A stretch of DNA of 64,000 nt from Deltaproteobacteria bacterium (GTDB lineage Bacteria; Myxococcota_A; Polyangia; JAAYKL01): NCBI GenBank assembly GCA_016935665.1, contig JAFGQN010000043.1, positions 1 through 64,000 on the forward strand, given 5' to 3'. Positions 44,735 through 52,577 of this stretch are shown here, piece by piece (position 1 is the first letter of the stretch; each line of letters opens with the position of its first letter). The notes under the pieces are model-generated. The model had not been told where the DNA came from and did not search any database. It saw nothing but the letters and a program-made list of their open reading frames with translations. The position numbers were made by a program, and so were the translations under genes.

Positions 44735-46173
44735 ACATCCAGCTGAAAAAGAGCGGTCACCACAAAACGTGGAATATCCGACCCATAATAGTTTTCGAAT
44801 TCGAGCAATGTGCGGGCTTTTTCGTTAAACTGATAGTTGGCGGAGACAACGTATCCACCGATGGTTTTCTTTGTATCGTACATTTTATCCCGCATATACC
44901 ATAGAGAGCCGCGCACGGACAGCCACAGATGGTCGTCAAAAAATCGATGCCCCAACTCCTGTTCAACGCCCAACCGGGTGGCGCCCAATTCGTTGTCCAC
45001 ATTCACTCGGGACGACACGCGCCTCGACCACACACCATAATTCCATCCGGCGCCGCCGCCGCCGCCGATGAGCAACCGTTCCTGTTCGGCATCATCGCCA
45101 ACGGCGTTATCGTCCACAAACCGCACATTGGACCATAAAGCCCATTGCATCCGTGATGACGGACGATGCGCGTATCGTAAAACCACATCGCGGCGGCCCA
45201 GCTGACCAAACAGGTTAAAAATGGAATCCAGCGCAAATACCGGTCGATACAGTTCGTATGCCACACTCATCCATCCGTGGGTAAACAAAGCGGCGCCCGC
45301 CTCAAGGGTTGCTTCCGAAACGAGCGTCCCTTCGCGCAGCGCACCGCCAATTCGGTCGTATCTGTCCAGCAGGGGATTCATCACCACCCTGGCAAAAGTG
45401 CGCACCCGTTCATTGCCCAGGGCCATCCGACCGGCAATGGTTCGCTGCTGCAGTTTATGTCCATGCCCCGCCTGCCGATACGCCACTGCCCCTTCCAGCC
45501 AGGCGGTGGGCGCCATGGACAATTCAGTGCCAAAAACCATTGTGGCTTCGGGCTCCACCAGAGAGTTGAAATAAGCGTCCTCCAGCTCATCGCGGCCAAC
45601 GTTGTCGGTTCCGTCCAATGCCAGATTGTCGTATCCAAACGGCTTGCTGTTTTTAACTTCATACCCAAAGAATCCGTCCACCCGCATTCCCAAGGGACCA
45701 TAAACGGTCACATCTGCACCATCGTAGGCCGCGTAGCCAATCACATCGGAACGAATTCGCCTCCCGGCGCTCAAATCCAAATGATCGCCCGCCAGTCCCT
45801 GAAGGTTTACATACGCGAACACCGCTTCCACAACCATGGCTTCAAGGCCAGGTACAAATCGGTCCATGCGCTGAGCGTCCATTTCGCTGTTGCTGACACC
45901 GTAATCGCCACCGATGCGCAAATCCACTTCCAATGAAAGTCTGGGACCTTTGTAATCAAGCGCATCGCTGCCGGGCAAAATATTCCACGCCCCCAGATAC
46001 AGGTCCTGCATAATTGTTCGGCGATCAATGAGAGTGCCGTTTGCCGCTCGGACCGAATATCCGGATGCGGACAGTGTGGCGTTAAGCTGCTGATCGTACG
46101 CAAACGTCGGCGCGGCGAAAATCGCAACCGCCAGCAACACCCCGAAAAGGAAAAACTTACAATTGAAAGGCAT
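44725..46173 (-). CDS. Outer-membrane beta-barrel, partner of the ten-heme cytochrome
   Basis: A 482-aa exported protein with a signal peptide (about 1-25) and a barrel-like pattern of alternating strands (for example TMVFGTELSMAPTAWLEGAVAYR, WLSVRGSLWYM, GGYVVSANYQF) ending FQLDVWR. It overlaps the cytochrome gene and starts 4 bp after the YbjN-like gene, so the three form one operon. Gene order and partner recall porin-cytochrome modules (MtrB-like), though at 482 aa it is shorter than MtrB (about 700 aa) and I see no direct sequence signature that proves it. Confidence 0.75.
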   Translation of the reverse strand: MPFNCKFFLFGVLLAVAIFAAPTFAYDQQLNATLSASGYSVRAANGTLIDRRTIMQDLYLGAWNILPGSDALDYKGPRLSLEVDLRIGGDYGVSNSEMDAQRMDRFVPGLEAMVVEAVFAYVNLQGLAGDHLDLSAGRRIRSDVIGYAAYDGADVTVYGPLGMRVDGFFGYEVKNSKPFGYDNLALDGTDNVGRDELEDAYFNSLVEPEATMVFGTELSMAPTAWLEGAVAYRQAGHGHKLQQRTIAGRMALGNERVRTFARVVMNPLLDRYDRIGGALREGTLVSEATLEAGAALFTHGWMSVAYELYRPVFALDSIFNLFGQLGRRDVVLRYAHRPSSRMQWALWSNVRFVDDNAVGDDAEQERLLIGGGGGAGWNYGVWSRRVSSRVNVDNELGATRLGVEQELGHRFFDDHLWLSVRGSLWYMRDKMYDTKKTIGGYVVSANYQFNEKARTLLEFENYYGSDIPRFVVTALFQLDVWR

Positions 46174-46177
46174 TCAC

Positions 46178-46642
46178 CTAATCCAGGTCAAATATGCGTG
46201 TGCCGCCGAACTCCGCCACCAGAATGTCATCGTACATGTCGGCATAATAACCGACCATGTTAAGCATTTCCTGGACTTCAAGCTGATTCAGGTCCAGCAC
46301 CGTACGCTCCGCCACCAAAACCACCATATCCCCCTGAATCAAACCGAATGCAACCCCTGGCAGCTGGGTGCCATTGAGTTCCAGCAGACGCACAGCAGCC
46401 TCGAGGCTGATTCCGCCATCCATTTTTACAATGGGAGATACCACGCGAATCCGTCCGGCCGTATGGTCATTGCCCGGCACCAATGAGACCATCACATCAG
46501 CGGAACCGCGGGCCACCTGCCATGCGTGTCCCCCTTCCATGGATTCCACTTCATTTTCAACGGCATTGACGCCCAGCTCTTTGAGCACGTTTTCCACAGT
46601 CTTCCTGGCTTTGGCCAGGCCTTTTTCCAGTTTTCCAGTCAT
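46178..46642 (-). CDS. YbjN / type III secretion chaperone-like protein
   Basis: A 154-aa soluble protein of the YbjN or CesT-like chaperone fold: an N-terminal helix, then strands (HAWQVARGSADVMVSLVP, GRIRVVSPIVKMD) and a helical part (GISLEAAVRLLELNG, VQEMLNMVGYYADMYDDILVAEFGG). GAGGAG lies before the ATG. It is the first gene of the barrel-cytochrome operon; its stop is 4 bp before the barrel start, so it may help fold or deliver those proteins. The role is inferred from position only. Confidence 0.7.
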   Translation of the reverse strand: MTGKLEKGLAKARKTVENVLKELGVNAVENEVESMEGGHAWQVARGSADVMVSLVPGNDHTAGRIRVVSPIVKMDGGISLEAAVRLLELNGTQLPGVAFGLIQGDMVVLVAERTVLDLNQLEVQEMLNMVGYYADMYDDILVAEFGGTRIFDLD

Positions 46643-46697
46643 GAAGTCTCCTCTTTCAGGGCAATCGCAAAAACGACCAGCATCTCCAAAAAAAGCA

Positions 46698-46757
46698 GGG
46701 ACCGGGGTTTATCCCCGGCCGTCCTTGAATTCGGCGGCAGATAAACTACCGCCCTAC
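46698..46757. repeat. REP-like double hairpin (second repeat family, copy 2)
   Basis: Plus strand: ACCGGGGTTTATCCCCGGCC, spacer, GGCGG, loop with AGATAAAC, CCGCCCTAC. Matches the copy at 36056-36118. The inner stem reads GGCGG/CCGCC here and GGTGG/CCATC there, so the central C-G pair has become T-A: paired change in both arms. It lies between the YbjN-like gene and polA. Confidence 0.7.
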
Positions 46758-46896
46758 AATTATTTTTTAGAAATCTACTTTTTTGTGATCACCCAGTCTC
46801 CCTTTTGCTCTGATGCGTTAGCGTATGGTTGTCCAAAGAACGTCGATTGTCAATACGTTAAAAAGATATGACCGGGATGTTCCAGGACCACATGTT

Positions 46897-49617
46897 TCAG
46901 TGAGCATCATCCCAATTGGGGCCCACACCGGCTTCCACTTTCAGCGGCACATCCAGTTTCATGGCGTTTTCCATCTCGTGCACCACCAGCGCCTTCACCT
47001 CTGCCACCGTCGATTCAGGGACTTCGAGCACCAGTTCATCGTGGACGGTGAGCAGCATCTGCGCCAAAAGCCCCGACGCCTCCAGCGCTTTATCCACATT
47101 TATCATGGCCACCTTCATCAAATCCGCGGCTGTTCCCTGAATGGGCATGTTTCGCGCCATGCGTTCCGCGTGCTGACGCATGTTGAAATTTTTGGAATCA
47201 ATTTCCTTTAAATCCCGTTTCCGACCCAGCAGTGTGAACACCGCTTTCTGTTCCTTTACACGGGTCACCACATCCGCCATGTATTTGGCGACCCCTTTAT
47301 ACAGCTCAAAATACGTATCAATAAATCGTTGCGCCTCGGGTCTTGAAATGCCCAGCTCCTTTGAGAGCGAGAAACTGGTTTTACCGTAAATCACCCCAAA
47401 GTTAATGGTTTTGGCCACCGAACGCTGCTCCCTGGAAACAGGTGTATCATCCGCCAGTCCAAACACCGCCCGGGCGGTGCGCTCATGAATATCGCGGTCG
47501 TGAATATAAGCGTCTTTCAGCGCTTCATCGCCGGACAAATGCGCCAGTATGCGCAATTCAATCTGAGAATAATCGGCAGACATCAGAACACATCCCGCTT
47601 TGGCCACAAACGCCTTTCGAATATCGCGTCCCCGTTCAGTGCGGATGGGAATATTCTGCAGATTGGGATTGGAGCTGGAGAGCCGGCCCGTGGCCGCGAT
47701 GGCCTGATTGAAACTGGTATGAATCCGTCCGGTTGCCGGGTTCACCAGTTTGGGAAGCGCATCCAGATATGTGCTTTTCAGTTTGGTCAGGTTGCGGTGT
47801 TCCAAAAGTACTTTGGGCAAATCGTGCATAAACGCCAGGGTTTCGAGCACTTCGGAATCGGTGGAGTAACCGGTTTTTGTTTTTTTCTGGGTGGGAAGCT
47901 TCAATTCGTCAAACAGAATCTCCTGCAGCTGTTTGGGCGACGCCAGATTAAATGGCCGTCCCACCAACTCAACGGCGGCCGCTTCAAGGCCATCGATTAG
48001 ATGACCAAACTCCGTGGACATTTCCATTAATTTGGCAGTATCGACCTGGACACCGGCCAGTTCCATTTTACACAGCACCCGGGCCAATGGAATCTCCATG
48101 TCTTTGAGCAGCGAAGACATTCCCGCCTCGGCCACCTGTTTTTCCAAAGTCCGGGCCAAATCAAACGCCACCTCGGCGTCTTCGGCGGCGTATTCCGTGG
48201 CGCTGTCGATGGCCACCTCATTGAACAGCAACTGGGTGCCCCGCCCTTTTTGCGTCACCTCATCGTAGGATTTAAGCGTTCGCCCAAGCAACCCTTTGGC
48301 CATCGCATCCAGCGAATGCGACCGCTCCTGGGCCCTAAGCAGATAGGAGGCCAGCATGGGGTCAATGGGCACATTCTGAATGACAATGCCGTGCCGCCTG
48401 AAAATGGTATCCTCGTACTTGATGTTCTGCACAATCACTTCAATATCCGAGTCTTCAAGCAGCGGCTTTACAATCTTCAACACATCTTCAAGCGGTACCG
48501 ATACACCGGTTTTATGGGCGATGGGCACGTAGTACCCCACATACGGTTCCACACACAGCGCCAGCCCCACAATCTCCGCCACCACCGCGTCCACACTGGT
48601 GGTTTCCAAATCCACTGCAAACCGTTTCTTTTCGCGAATCTGTTGCGCTATTTCTTCCAGTTTTGCCAGCGTCTCCACAGTATAGTAAGTCACGGCAACC
48701 GACGGTTTTCCCTCACCATCCGACACATAATCCTTAAACAACCTGTCCCGTAACTGGTGAAATTCAAATCGCTCCAGCAACGGAACCATCCGGTCGGCGC
48801 AAATATCATTTTTAGAACAATCATCCAGTTGCCATTCCAGCGGCACATCGTCTTTCAGCGCCACCAGCTTTCGCGAAATCCGCGCGTCGGATTCGTGCTC
48901 CGCCAGTCGCTTCTGCATGGCTTTGGATTTGATTTTTTCCAGATTGGCATACATGCCATCCAATCCGCCCAACTCCACCAGCAGGGGCGCGGCCGTTTTG
49001 GGGCCCACACGGGGCACACCGGGAATGTTGTCCGAACTGTCCCCCGCCAGCGCCAGCAAATCCCCCACCAGCGACGGGGGCACCATCCATTTTTCCTCCA
49101 CTGCCGCCGCGTCCCATACCTTCTTTTTCATGGTATCCAACATGACCACGTTTTTTGATACCAGCTGCAAAAGATCCTTGTCACCCGAAACGATAACCGC
49201 TTTCAACCCGGAATCCACCGCGGCCTTCACGGATGTGGCAATGATGTCGTCCGCTTCAAATCCATCCTTTTGCAGCACCGTGAACCCAAAGGCGTTTACC
49301 AGCTCCTCCACAAACGGAAACTGCACCACCAGGTCATCCGGTGGCGGCGGCCTGTTGGCCTTGTATTCGGGAAAAAACGCTTTTCGAAACGTAGGTGTTT
49401 TAGAATCCATGGCAATGGCAATATGGGCCGGCTCAAACTCCTTGAGCAGCGAAACCATCATATTGGCCACTCCAAACACCGCGCCTGTGGGCGTCCCATC
49501 CGACGTGGAGAGATATCCCGTGGAGTAATACGCCCTGAAAATAAAGGAAGAAACATCTACAACGTAAAAGACGTCCTCTGCCTTTGCCGATAATGTCTGT
49601 AAAATCTGTTCTTTCAT
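46897..49617 (-). CDS. polA: DNA polymerase I
   Basis: A 906-aa repair and Okazaki-fragment polymerase with all three domains. N-terminal 5' nuclease (FRAYYSTGYLS, SGDKDLLQL, LAGDSSDNIPGVPRVGPKTA). Proofreading domain with its acidic residues kept (DLETTS, QNIKYED, YAAEDAEVA), unlike Taq polymerase. Polymerase domain with motif A (SADYSQIELRILAHLSGDE), the O-helix (RSVAKTINFGVIYGK) and motif C (LLTVHDELVLEVPE). The ATG at 49617 gives the expected N-terminus; an in-frame extension to 49731 looks non-coding and no start has a strong ribosome-binding site. Confidence 0.96.
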   Translation of the reverse strand: MKEQILQTLSAKAEDVFYVVDVSSFIFRAYYSTGYLSTSDGTPTGAVFGVANMMVSLLKEFEPAHIAIAMDSKTPTFRKAFFPEYKANRPPPPDDLVVQFPFVEELVNAFGFTVLQKDGFEADDIIATSVKAAVDSGLKAVIVSGDKDLLQLVSKNVVMLDTMKKKVWDAAAVEEKWMVPPSLVGDLLALAGDSSDNIPGVPRVGPKTAAPLLVELGGLDGMYANLEKIKSKAMQKRLAEHESDARISRKLVALKDDVPLEWQLDDCSKNDICADRMVPLLERFEFHQLRDRLFKDYVSDGEGKPSVAVTYYTVETLAKLEEIAQQIREKKRFAVDLETTSVDAVVAEIVGLALCVEPYVGYYVPIAHKTGVSVPLEDVLKIVKPLLEDSDIEVIVQNIKYEDTIFRRHGIVIQNVPIDPMLASYLLRAQERSHSLDAMAKGLLGRTLKSYDEVTQKGRGTQLLFNEVAIDSATEYAAEDAEVAFDLARTLEKQVAEAGMSSLLKDMEIPLARVLCKMELAGVQVDTAKLMEMSTEFGHLIDGLEAAAVELVGRPFNLASPKQLQEILFDELKLPTQKKTKTGYSTDSEVLETLAFMHDLPKVLLEHRNLTKLKSTYLDALPKLVNPATGRIHTSFNQAIAATGRLSSSNPNLQNIPIRTERGRDIRKAFVAKAGCVLMSADYSQIELRILAHLSGDEALKDAYIHDRDIHERTARAVFGLADDTPVSREQRSVAKTINFGVIYGKTSFSLSKELGISRPEAQRFIDTYFELYKGVAKYMADVVTRVKEQKAVFTLLGRKRDLKEIDSKNFNMRQHAERMARNMPIQGTAADLMKVAMINVDKALEASGLLAQMLLTVHDELVLEVPESTVAEVKALVVHEMENAMKLDVPLKVEAGVGPNWDDAH

Positions 49618-49685
49618 AACCCGCATTCGTAAACCGGGGACACATGGAGGGTCAAGGCGCAAATGATGCATTAACGCCCTCTGAA

Positions 49686-49707
49686 GGGGATAGACCCCGG
49701 ACCCTAC
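49686..49707. repeat. Short REP-like hairpin upstream of polA
   Basis: GGGGATAGACCCCGGACCCTAC on the plus strand; on the minus strand GTAGGGTCC then a GGGG/CCCC hairpin. It shares the GTAG tetranucleotide and the hairpin plan of the copies at 36056 and 46698 but has only one hairpin. It lies upstream of polA. Confidence 0.5.
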
Positions 49708-49840
49708 ATTTGGGGTATACATTACAAACATCGCCAGATCATCTTCCCATCACACCGATTTGGGCTTTTCTCGCATATCCGGTGGCCCTGAAACCAATGC
49801 GAGAACTCTTGAAAACAATGCCCAAAGACACAAAAACATA

Positions 49841-50030
49841 TGCGAGAACACGCGGTACCCGTGCGAGAAGCGATGTACGCCCTGCGAGAAGCGATGTACG
49901 CCCTGCGAGAAGCGATGTACGCCCTGCGAGAAGCGATGTACGCCCGTGCGAGAAGCGATGTACGCCCTGCGAGAAGCGATGTACGCCCTGCGAGAAGTCA
50001 CAAAAACGCTGCAAGAAGCTATAAATACGC
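49841..50030. repeat. 21-bp tandem repeat (minisatellite)
   Basis: Seven near-perfect copies of TGCGAGAAGCGATGTACGCCC start at 49862, 49883, 49904, 49925, 49947, 49968 and 49989. Degenerate copies lie at each end (49841 and about 50009), and CACAAAAAC flanks the array on both sides. One spacing is 22 bp (an extra G), which breaks the frame inside the array. Every frame stays open on both strands, giving repeats such as REAMYAL, CEKRCTP and ARSDVRP. It is not a CRISPR array, as there are no unique spacers. Confidence 0.88.
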
Positions 50031-50451
50031 TGATGCTGTCCAATTGGCGATATCAGAGTCGGCATCTGAATCCGCGTCGGCATCGGCATCACCGGCACCC
50101 GTCGCGCCATCGGATGCCTTAAGGGACGAATCACTTTTACAGGGCCGTCACCATTTGGCACAGATCGCGAGAAAAACGATTCGTTGCCGAATAGTAATGA
50201 AAAAAAAAATGCAGATTACCTCTTCCTTCCTTTCGTGGTCCCTATCCTCTCACGCAACGTCAATGCCATGGAAGTCGGCATTTTTTTCAATGAAATCGGA
50301 CAGCTATCGCATGCGGCCGCCGAAAGTGCCCGTTAAGCTGTTGTGCCCGCCTGTGTCAAACGCAAAAAGTGAAGCGTCATCCCAACGCAATTCCGCTTTG
50401 TTTTTGGGCGTGCGTTCGGGTATTGTGAAGGATGCAACAAAGGAGATAAAA
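50031..50451. other. Gene-free stretch with a possible decayed exported peptide
   Basis: No intact gene is supported. One trace is worth noting: an ATG at 50197 followed by a run of ten A; if one A is added, the frame reads MKKK, a hydrophobic stretch (LFLPFVVPIL) and then MEVGIFFNEIGQLSHAAAESAR up to a stop at 50334-50336. This would look like a short exported product with a homopolymer frameshift. It may also be chance. Confidence 0.3.
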
Positions 50452-51549
50452 ATGAATTTAACGCGTATTTTTCTGGTAGCCTCGTTGATGATGTATCTGA
50501 CCGGGTGTGGCGATTCAAGTACGAATTCGGCGGATACAGATACCCATTCGGATTCAAATACGAATGCCGATTCCGAAACAGATTCCACCATCGGTGCGGA
50601 CAGCAGTTCAGATTCTGTGAACAACAACGGGTCCGATACAGATGCCGATAGCAGTACGGCCAATATCGACACCACCGCAACGGACAGCGATTCGCAACAG
50701 GCTGGGGATACCGGAGGGGACACCACTGTGGGCACTGAAACAGAATCTGTTGCAGATACACAAAGCGATACCAATACAGATTCGAATTCAGACACGGGTT
50801 CAGATACAGGGGACACCGCTACCGATGCCGCCACTGTCCGTTTGCCACCGGCCAATGCGCCCTGGGATTACCAGATTGGCGGCGGGTATACGCCACCTTC
50901 AGGAGTACAGGTTGTCAGTCGCGACCGGGAGGACTCGCCGGCGCCGGGACTTTACAATATTTGCTACGTGAACGGGTTTCAGATTCAGCCCCATGAGGAA
51001 AACTGGTGGAAAACAAATCACCCGGATTTGATTTTACGGGACAGCAACGGCGACCCGGTGGTTGATGAGGATTGGGACGAGATGCTGCTGGACGTGCGCA
51101 CCGAACAAAAAAGAGAGGCCCTGGCCGTTATTGTTGGCGGTTGGATAGCGCAATGCGCCACGGATGGATTTGACGCGGTGGAAATCGACAATCTGGACAG
51201 CTGTGACCGCTCGAATGGCCTCATCGACTCCAATGACAACATCGCCTTTATGGGAATGCTGTCCGACATCGCCCACGCCAACGGACTGGCGTCGTCGCAA
51301 AAAAACGCGGCCGCGTTCCTAAATGACATCGACAAAATGAAAACCGACTTTGCCGTTGTTGAGGAGTGCAATCGCTGGAACGAATGCGGCGATTTTCAGG
51401 ATGCATATGGAGATTTGCTCTTTATTGTGGAATACCGAACCCAGGATTTCGATAAAGGCTGCAGTGCCTTTCCCGAGCTTTCCATTGTGCTGCGCAACCT
51501 GGACGTCAGCACACCGTCCAGCGGCAACTATGTGTATGACGGCTGCTGA
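50452..51549 (+). CDS. Tethered lipoprotein with GH114 (endo-alpha-1,4-polygalactosaminidase-like) domain
   Basis: A 365-aa lipoprotein (lipobox TGC, about residue 18), an Asp/Thr/Ser/Asn tether of about 110 residues, then a GH114 domain (about 135-365). Landmarks: WDYQIGGGY at the domain start, GLYNICYVNGF, GFDAVEIDNLDS with the likely catalytic Asp, and VVEECNRWNECGDF with the likely catalytic Glu; both are intact. The family cleaves alpha-1,4-galactosamine polymers such as those of biofilms and fungal walls. The ATG at 50452 has AAAGGAG upstream; the frame stays open back to 49840 through the tandem repeat, but that is not part of the gene. Confidence 0.87.
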   Translation: MNLTRIFLVASLMMYLTGCGDSSTNSADTDTHSDSNTNADSETDSTIGADSSSDSVNNNGSDTDADSSTANIDTTATDSDSQQAGDTGGDTTVGTETESVADTQSDTNTDSNSDTGSDTGDTATDAATVRLPPANAPWDYQIGGGYTPPSGVQVVSRDREDSPAPGLYNICYVNGFQIQPHEENWWKTNHPDLILRDSNGDPVVDEDWDEMLLDVRTEQKREALAVIVGGWIAQCATDGFDAVEIDNLDSCDRSNGLIDSNDNIAFMGMLSDIAHANGLASSQKNAAAFLNDIDKMKTDFAVVEECNRWNECGDFQDAYGDLLFIVEYRTQDFDKGCSAFPELSIVLRNLDVSTPSSGNYVYDGC

Positions 51550-51595
51550 AACGATGCACGTCGGTGTGCGGTCATTTCCCCTTCCCCAACCTCCG

Positions 51596-51979
51596 TCATG
51601 AGCTTACCAACCATTCAAGTGCTTCTGCTTCAGTGTTGAAAATCTCCTGATACCGTCCTGCGCCAGTAAAAAAATTGTATGCGCGCAACAAAACCATCTG
51701 CGCCGGTCCCACGCCAATCATCGCCTGCTTCTCAGTTTTTGCAAAAAAAACCTCTTTGCCCAGTTTTCTTGCATGCTTCATGTATTCAGAACCCGCTTTG
51801 CCGTTGCGTACATCCACAAGAGTTTTCACTTTGCCAGAAACGTGTTGCATCATTTCCGCTTCTCTGTACAACAGAGGAATTCCCTCATCCTTCGAAAGTC
51901 CACTGAAATCCACTTTCAATATGCGCTGCCCTTTGTATTCAATCCATCTCACTCTATCCTCAGATACCTCGGTTGTCAT
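51596..51979 (-). CDS. SpoIIAA-like / STAS-related small protein
   Basis: A 127-aa soluble protein with the SpoIIAA-like fold seen in many environmental bacteria: alternating strands and helices with KTLVDVRNGKAGSEYMKHARKLGKEVFFAKTEKQA and a C-terminal YQEIFNTEAEALEWL helix. Such proteins may bind lipids or act as anti-anti-sigma-like switches; the function here is unknown. GGGAGG is five bases before the ATG at 51979. It converges on the GH114 lipoprotein gene. Confidence 0.78.
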   Translation of the reverse strand: MTTEVSEDRVRWIEYKGQRILKVDFSGLSKDEGIPLLYREAEMMQHVSGKVKTLVDVRNGKAGSEYMKHARKLGKEVFFAKTEKQAMIGVGPAQMVLLRAYNFFTGAGRYQEIFNTEAEALEWLVSS

Positions 51980-52174
51980 GTTGCCTCCCCACATTCATTT
52001 TTGAAACAAACACCAACAATACATATTACTGCTAAACAAGTGCCACGCCTCCCTTGCTACAGCAAAAAACCAATGTCGCGAAACCGAAATAAACCAATTC
52101 GGGGCTGCTGTTCGGGGGGGGCTGTCATTAAAACATTTGTGACGTTGTTTTTCCCAATATAATGCGATGGAACC

Positions 52175-52521
52175 ATGGTGACTATTTATTCATATGGGTT
52201 GCGGTCCGACGTTTGTTGCACGCACGCAACAGGTGACGATGATACCGGTTCAAATACAGATATAGACACCGTTACAGACTCTACTCATACACATGCGGCC
52301 GCCGACACGGAGGCGAACACCGGTACAGCTGCAGATACAGACACGGACACCAGTTTGGATGCCGACTCCGAAACCAATGCAGAGTGCGATACAGCAACGG
52401 GGCAGATTTGCAACACTGGGCGGCGCAGGGATTACCCCGGACTCCGTTAGATGGGGTCTCGCTGCTGGTCGAAGGTTATCAGAGCGAAGGGACTGCTGAT
52501 GCAACGGTAACGTTTGAATAA
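52175..52521 (+). pseudogene. Collapsed tethered-lipoprotein gene
   Basis: A frame at 52175-52450 begins with GCGG-like sequence and then reads as an Asp/Thr/Ser/Ala tether (DDDTGSNTDIDTVTDS and onward) up to ECDTATGQICN, like the tethers of the intact lipoproteins nearby. It then loses the frame. In another frame, the last 24 codons read LDGVSLLVEGYQSEGTADATVTFE to a TAA at 52519-52521, which looks like the true C-terminus. The catalytic or binding domain in between is missing. I read it as a deleted and frameshifted lipoprotein gene. The region 51980-52174 holds nothing else I can see. Confidence 0.55.
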
Positions 52522-52577
52522 CCGTTCGCTGCTGCGTCACGTTCAATCATACCCATGGTTGAAAAATGTTGAATCAA

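Noticed and set aside
43877-46173. Full MtrCAB assignment for the cytochrome operon
   Set aside because: No outer-surface cytochrome is adjacent and the barrel is too short to call MtrB by sequence; only the general conduit idea is kept.
49841-50030. CRISPR array
   Set aside because: The units are direct tandem repeats with no unique spacers and no cas genes nearby.
49840-51549. One long gene running from the tandem repeat into the GH114 lipoprotein
   Set aside because: The frame happens to be open through the 21-bp array, but a clear ribosome site, ATG (50452) and lipobox mark the real start.
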